A stretch of DNA of 64,000 nt from positions 496,001 to 560,000 of the forward strand of contig MU271152.1 in assembly GCA_021432605.1 (NCBI GenBank), in the 5' to 3' direction. The position numbers and the translations under genes were made by a program. The notes under the pieces were generated by a model. That model saw only the letters and a list, made by a program, of their open reading frames with translations. It was not told where the DNA came from and ran no database searches. Each line of letters starts with the position of its first letter. Positions within the stretch are counted from its first letter, which is position 1. Positions 59,156-64,000 of this stretch are shown here, in pieces. This DNA is from Coniochaeta sp. PMI_546. Taxonomy: Eukaryota; Ascomycota; Sordariomycetes; Coniochaetales; Coniochaetaceae.

Positions 59156-61999
59156 ATGCTCGGCTTTCTTTCCAATGCTGCGCGCGCCGTGTTCGTCGGT
59201 GATGACGACGGACTTTTCGACCTGGCCACGGCAGAGACATTCATCCAAGGACTAGAGGAAGGACTGGAGGATGAGCATTACTGCGTCGACACTTTGTCCT
59301 CCACGTCAGCCACGGGGCCGCAACTCGAGACTCTGACAACCACGTCGTTACTGCAGGACTTCCCGAAACCATTGCCTGAGGCAGAAGAAGTATCTACTAA
59401 TTCTGAGCTACCTGTGGTAGCCGACAATTTCGCCGCCCAAGATATCACCGATTCCGTCCAAATCTTCTCAGACATTCGTAACGATCAGAATAACATTATT
59501 TGTGTAGATACTCCCGCTGCTGCGTCAGACGACAATGCTTCGTTCATAGACGGCCAAGGCGGCCTCGGCCAGGGCTTGAATCATAATATTGTCACGTCCT
59601 CGAAGAATACGGAAATCGTCGATGCCGAAGCCCTCAACAATGTCCCGGTTGACATACGCGATGAACTAGACGACAGTGTGGCCCCTGATGTGCAGACGAC
59701 AAATCTCATCAGCCCTTTCAAGTCGCTCAAGGATATCGTGTTGGAGCCCGAGCGTGATGACGAAGCCGAAGTGCTTTCTTTCGAGTATTCTCAGAGCGTG
59801 GACGCTCTCCACGACACTACTCATGCTCCGAGTGGCATCGCTGCCAGACATGAACCTGCACCGGTCCCTGAGATAACGATCGGTAAAAAGGTTAAGCAGA
59901 GTGAATCTGCTGAAGCTTTAACCTCGCCTCTCCTTAAGTCTAAGCCATCCGATAAGAAGAAAGGTGGCCGGAAAGGTCGACGCTGTAAAAAATGCAAGGA
60001 ACGAGGCCACCTTGGCCGAGATTGCCCCGGTGCAGAAAGAGACCAACAGCAGCCGAAGGCGAAGCCACTGCCGTTAGAGCAGCACATCCCTCCAGAAGGA
60101 CATGAACAGGAACCAGCTTTACCCGCAACAGTGCCAGTGGTCGCCCCTCCGGAAGCGCCTTCGAGGGCAGCTCAGTCAATCCGCAACTGGTTGTCAGTAG
60201 TGTTAGGAACACCAATCCTCCTGACAGAAAATGACGGTGATAGCATGCGACCGACGGTATTGTCCCTCTTTGGACAATCGGAACTGAAAGGAGAATGCTC
60301 GACAGAACCTGTCCAGCATGGCAATATCAGATTCACCGGACCATCGAGTCTGATATGCCATGAGAAACAACAAAACTTGTGTGGACTTCTCGGCCCTTCG
60401 TGTCTCACAAAAAGCTCCCTGAAGCATCCAGTCCAACAGGATGATAACTGTGATACCCAACCCACATCTGAGGTACTCGAGTACGCCAAACCGGATGCTG
60501 AGGACCATATACGGAACGATCTACACAACTTCCTTCAATCGTTGACCTTGACCGAGCAGCGACTGGGGTCGCTGAGTTTTGGAGTTCTAGGCCCTCAGAT
60601 CTTGACAAAGAACAGCTTTGGATCTGAGCAGCTGAATGAAGAACACACTGAGCCGGAGTCTCGTTGGGATTCGGATGAGACTATCGTCTCCTCAATCCCT
60701 AAGAGAGGCCTCCTGGAAATCATTTCAGGCTATGTGCCATGGTTCGGCTCGAGGAGAAGGGGAGTAAATAAGTACGCCCGAGATGAGCTTCTCGCTCTTC
60801 GCCCATCTATGGAGGTAACGCAGCCGACGAGTCAGAGCACAGTCGAAGAGCGTTATCAACTAGTGGTACAATCTAAGGATCGATCACTCCGAGTTCAATC
60901 GGATGAGTCTCTCAAGATAGGGGAGCAGCAGACGGCGGTCTCCCCTTCTGATGCGAGGGTGCCAGCAGTTCAGGCAGTTCAAGGATCACAATCACTGCAG
61001 GATACACGACAAAGGAATCGGGCACCAAAGAAACGCCAGAAGCAGAAGCCGCCCAAGGAACCGGCACAGCAACCGCAGGAGACGTCTGGGAACTGCAAAC
61101 CGAAAGTCGAATTAGTCACAACATCAGCCGGCCCGAAGGAAACCCGACACCAGAAAGTCAACAAATTACCAACCCAACCACCACCTCTACCCTTCACTAC
61201 CATCACCGCTCCTCACATAGAAGCCTGGTCTTATGCCTCAATGGCCTACTCATCACCAGCCGGCTCCCTAACAAATGAATTTGGACCCCACAACCTCGTC
61301 ATGTGGACCGACGCCACCGCCCCAGAGCTACTCAGCAGACGTCTCCAGGCCCTCTCCGTAACTTACCGTCAACCCCAGAACTCGCTCCCCTCAGCCTCAG
61401 AGACAGACGAACAAGAACGTCAAGTATGGCGCGATTGGGCCTTCACCGCCGACGTGGACCGCGGGTCGGACTACAGCATAATCGACGTCCTGGAAACAAT
61501 GGCGGTCGAGGTCGCCGTCGGCATCGCGGTCGGCGAGGCGGACAAGGCCCGCGAGGCGGGCACGCCGATCCGCAAGGTGACCGTGTTTACGGACTCGCAG
61601 AACGCGCTGGCCAGCCTGCGATGCCGCAAGTCCGGCGGCCAAGCGAGACCGATCGAGGGATATGTGGAGCGGCTCAGGGGTCAGGGGGTTCGGGTCGAGC
61701 TGAGGTGGGTGCCGGGTCACGCTTGTGTTCCCGGCAATGAGCGGGCTGATCGGCTGGCGTTGTTGGCGAGTAAATATGCGCCTGCGCCGGAGAGGAAGGG
61801 CGGGATGGTGAGGGTGCCGGTTCCGCTGCTGAGGGTGTGCGAGAGGCAGGTGGCGAGGATGGAGGTTTGGAGTCGGGGGGCGGATCAGAGCATCTTGAGG
61901 CCGTTTATGGATGTTCAGAGGAGGGAGTTGAAGGAGGCGTTGCGGACTACGGGGATGGAAGAAGGATGGCTAGCGGGTTCAGAAGGGCGAGTTGGATGA
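59156..61999 (+). CDS. zinc-knuckle plus RNase H domain protein, retroelement-derived
   Basis: 947 residues, single exon. It begins with a helical N-terminus (MLGFLSNAARAVFVGDDDGL) and a long acidic disordered region. At residues 277-290 there is a canonical CX2CX4HX4C zinc knuckle (CKKCKERGHLGRDC) preceded by Lys/Arg. A middle part has degenerate repeats of LGPxxLTKxS type. The C-terminus (about 700-890) is a type I RNase H fold: Asp719 (VMWTDATA), Glu780 (LETMAVEVA), Asp813 (VTVFTDSQNALASL), His855 and Asp865 (VPGHACVPGNERADRLA), so every catalytic residue is kept. No reverse transcriptase, endonuclease or integrase segment is present, and the frame is intact. Zinc knuckle plus RNase H is a hallmark of non-LTR retrotransposon proteins, so this is probably a domesticated host gene (inference). 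Confidence 0.88.
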   Translation: MLGFLSNAARAVFVGDDDGLFDLATAETFIQGLEEGLEDEHYCVDTLSSTSATGPQLETLTTTSLLQDFPKPLPEAEEVSTNSELPVVADNFAAQDITDSVQIFSDIRNDQNNIICVDTPAAASDDNASFIDGQGGLGQGLNHNIVTSSKNTEIVDAEALNNVPVDIRDELDDSVAPDVQTTNLISPFKSLKDIVLEPERDDEAEVLSFEYSQSVDALHDTTHAPSGIAARHEPAPVPEITIGKKVKQSESAEALTSPLLKSKPSDKKKGGRKGRRCKKCKERGHLGRDCPGAERDQQQPKAKPLPLEQHIPPEGHEQEPALPATVPVVAPPEAPSRAAQSIRNWLSVVLGTPILLTENDGDSMRPTVLSLFGQSELKGECSTEPVQHGNIRFTGPSSLICHEKQQNLCGLLGPSCLTKSSLKHPVQQDDNCDTQPTSEVLEYAKPDAEDHIRNDLHNFLQSLTLTEQRLGSLSFGVLGPQILTKNSFGSEQLNEEHTEPESRWDSDETIVSSIPKRGLLEIISGYVPWFGSRRRGVNKYARDELLALRPSMEVTQPTSQSTVEERYQLVVQSKDRSLRVQSDESLKIGEQQTAVSPSDARVPAVQAVQGSQSLQDTRQRNRAPKKRQKQKPPKEPAQQPQETSGNCKPKVELVTTSAGPKETRHQKVNKLPTQPPPLPFTTITAPHIEAWSYASMAYSSPAGSLTNEFGPHNLVMWTDATAPELLSRRLQALSVTYRQPQNSLPSASETDEQERQVWRDWAFTADVDRGSDYSIIDVLETMAVEVAVGIAVGEADKAREAGTPIRKVTVFTDSQNALASLRCRKSGGQARPIEGYVERLRGQGVRVELRWVPGHACVPGNERADRLALLASKYAPAPERKGGMVRVPVPLLRVCERQVARMEVWSRGADQSILRPFMDVQRRELKEALRTTGMEEGWLAGSEGRVG

Positions 62000-62792
62000 T
62001 TATATGGTAGGTTGTCTACCTCAGCTCGTTTAAGCAATTTATTATTTGCTTGGAGGAGCATTGATGAAGCGGGTGTGTCAACTGATATTTTCCTGTGAGG
62101 ATTGAATCGTCTCATTTACCTCCTGACGTGGTGAGGGCGCCTCGTGGTTGTATCATCATCCGTCGTTCCTTATTGATATCGCCGTATCAAACTCTTGTTG
62201 AGGTATCGCCGCCTTGTTGTGTTATCCTGGTGTCATCATGTCTTCGTCTCATCGTGACAGCCATCAACGAAGCAAGCCCCTCCACCTCCCCTAGATCTGT
62301 ACCTCAAGCCACTGTGAAATGACAGTCAGCCTTACATGCATGGTGTAGATGCCGAGATATCCCAGCGCACTGGGTCCTCCCGCAGAAAATCGGTGAGGAC
62401 TTTTTGTCCCGCCGACCAGGGTTGCAATGGCCTGCTGACATGGTGTGAAGGCGTGGGCGGAGATCCCTGCGATAATGCATGACAGCCACCAAAAACGTCC
62501 GCGAACCGCTATTTTTACTCGGTATCCGGCAGCTTCTATGTCTCTTGGCGTTATTTTAAGCAGCGATGGTTCCCTCGGCTTCATCACGGTTCGACTCCCT
62601 GGCAACATCAGGCAACACAATAGACATAATACACGAGTATATCACCGGCGAGATCATCGGTGCTTTTCTCTTGCCAGACTTAAAGTGTTACCATGTAGAT
62701 ACGCCGTTTACCATCGGCACTCTCGGCGAACAAAACAGTGATTATTAGATCGCTCGTTTGTCAGTGACCGTAGCCGAAATACAACGTTCAAT
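62000..62792. other. intergenic upstream of the Clr5 gene
   Basis: 793 bp. No gene supported; a TpsiC-like phrase (GGTTCGACTCC) near 62586 is not part of a tRNA. Contains the Clr5 gene promoter. Confidence 0.55.
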
Positions 62793-64000
62793 ATGGCGAC
62801 CGTCGAGTCGAAGAAGAAATGGGCGACACCGCAGGATTGGGCGGACCATAAGCAGACTATCATCAGTCTCTACCAAGACAAAGAACTAGATGAAGTTATG
62901 GAGATAATGGAGCGGGAGCATGGGTTTTACTCCACGTAAGTGCTTGAATCAGAAGGCTCGTCCAAGTGAACGTGTACTCACCCGTCTCGGACCAGGAAGA
63001 AGATCTACAAAACCAAGATCAAAGAATGGGACGTCGGCAAGCGCCTGAACGACGACGACATCCTCGCCATCCTGCACCTACGCGCCCAGCGCGAAGCGGC
63101 CTCGAAAGAGTCCGAGTTTTGGATCATGGGCAGGCGCGTCAACGAGTCCAACATCCAGCGCTATCTCAAGCGGAAGCCGCAACTGCTCGCACGCTATCGT
63201 CGTGGCCACCGGCCGCAGAACCCGCACGAGTTCACACGCCTCGTTTGCGTGACGCCGCCTCCGCCTCCCGATGCGGTCTGGAGGCTGCCGGGAACGCTTG
63301 GAGAGGTGGAGTTCATCCTTGCCGACTGTAGAGATTACTTCCGGTCTTCGTGGGACTCGGGAGATTGGAAGGTCGATGAAGATGGGCTCGTGATGAGTGT
63401 TCGAGCGGGGCGCAAGGGCACAGAGATTACGGATGATGTCGTCTCCAAGTTTTTTACTGCGGCCGACCTGCTATACCGGTCGAATTTCCCGGGTGCTTTC
63501 AAGGTCCTTGACCTGGCGTTCCGGGAGACTGGCGAAATAGTCTCGCTCAACGTCCCGAGGTTGCTGTCGCTGCTGCTGATCGTCTTCGAGCGGCTCGCCC
63601 GCCGGGGACAGAAAGATACGCTGAACATCCTCCGGAAGTATATACACAGCCAAGCCGATGTCATTGGCGACGGCAACAGAAAACTGCCCGCGGTGCTTAA
63701 ACGATTCAGCACGCTGGATATCGACAAATACGACGACGTGTTTCCGAGGGTCTACGGTCTGATGATCGAGCAATCGGACGACATGTTTGGACCGGGCAGC
63801 AACCTCTCGCTAGAGATATACTGGCACATGTTCGGCTCCTACGTCATGCGCGAGGACGCGGTGGGCCAGGTACGCAGTCTGAAAAAGGAGCTGGACAAGA
63901 TCCGGCCCGACGTCGGACCTCATCCATGGGTGCTACGGCACCAGCGGCTGTACGCGTGGAAGATCAGCCAGATGAAACGCGACCAGGGCAAGTTCGACGA
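62793..64000 (+). pseudogene. Clr5-domain protein, 5' part, with an apparent 1-nt frameshift (3' end outside window)
   Basis: Exon 1 runs from the ATG at 62793-62795 to 62936, then a GTAAGT intron (62937-62995), and exon 2 (62996 on) stays open to the window end. The Clr5 domain is recognisable in two frames: the N-terminal half (KKWATPQDWADHKQTIISLY) is in the ATG frame. The second half (ELDEVMEIMEREHGFYST, then KKIYKTKIKEWDVGKRL in exon 2) is one base off. The break is at the A run 62880-62883 (AAAA where AAA would keep the frame); no intron can explain it. Read strictly, the ATG frame meets TGA 5 codons later. The rest (over 330 codons) is open and protein-like (GEVEFILADCRDYFRSSW, PRLLSLLLIVFERLARRG). 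It is either a genuine disrupted allele or a base-calling error. Clr5 proteins are often fungus-specific regulators. Confidence 0.7.

Noticed and set aside
62520-62605. GGTTCGACTCC resembling a tRNA T-arm
   Set aside because: No matching D-arm, anticodon loop or paired acceptor stem within the expected 72 nt.

Overview
The window is nuclear DNA of a filamentous ascomycete (Pezizomycotina, probably a Sordariomycete). The evidence is short spliceosomal introns (about 50-80 nt, GTAAGT/GTATGT-type donors, CTAAC-like branch points, CAG/TAG acceptors), mono-cistronic genes on both strands, and fungus-typical families: fungal phytochrome, copper-fist and Zn2Cys6 regulators, a Clr5-domain protein, an Ecp2/Hce2-type secreted protein, and a GPI-type Thr/Ser mucin. 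The species cannot be fixed from sequence alone. I spliced the genes by hand. Wherever exon coordinates are given, the total length is a multiple of three and the reading frame stays open.

Layout. 0-6.3 kb: 3' part of a Rad4/XPC repair gene, a weak small membrane ORF, a SET-domain gene (-), and the PP2A activator RRD1 (+). 6.8-15.2 kb, a cell-surface/secreted block: a four-exon Ala-rich protein (-), a membrane-anchored pepsin-fold protein lacking one catalytic Asp (-), a divergently transcribed Thr-rich mucin with a GPI-like end (+), and an Ecp2-like secreted protein (-). 15.9-20.5 kb: a complete fungal phytochrome hybrid histidine kinase (-). 23.3-24.9 kb: a ketopantoate-reductase-family enzyme (-). 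24.9-31.3 kb is gene-poor. 31.3-32.8 kb: a copper-fist transcription factor (+). 36.7-39.5 kb: an Rgt1-like Zn2Cys6 factor (-). 41.8-45.6 kb: a giant coiled-coil protein (-). 47.2-48.5 kb: class II fructose-bisphosphate aldolase (-). 50.2-52.6 kb: an unrecognised nuclear-looking protein with a Myb-like C-terminus (-). 55.7-57.9 kb: a protein with a degenerate UBZ4-like finger (+). 59.2-62.0 kb: a zinc-knuckle plus RNase H protein that looks like a domesticated retroelement gene (+). 62.8 kb to the end: a Clr5-domain gene with an apparent 1-nt frameshift in its first exon (+).

Most genes are unrelated housekeeping or regulatory genes; there is no biosynthetic cluster. The strongest candidates for something undescribed are: (1) the zinc-knuckle/RNase H gene with all four catalytic acidic residues and no reverse transcriptase; (2) the receptor-like pseudo-aspartic protease facing the repeat-bearing mucin across a shared promoter; (3) the UBZ4-like protein whose frame stays open about 100 codons past its stop; and (4) the enrichment of the octamer palindrome AGGTACCT in intergenic DNA.
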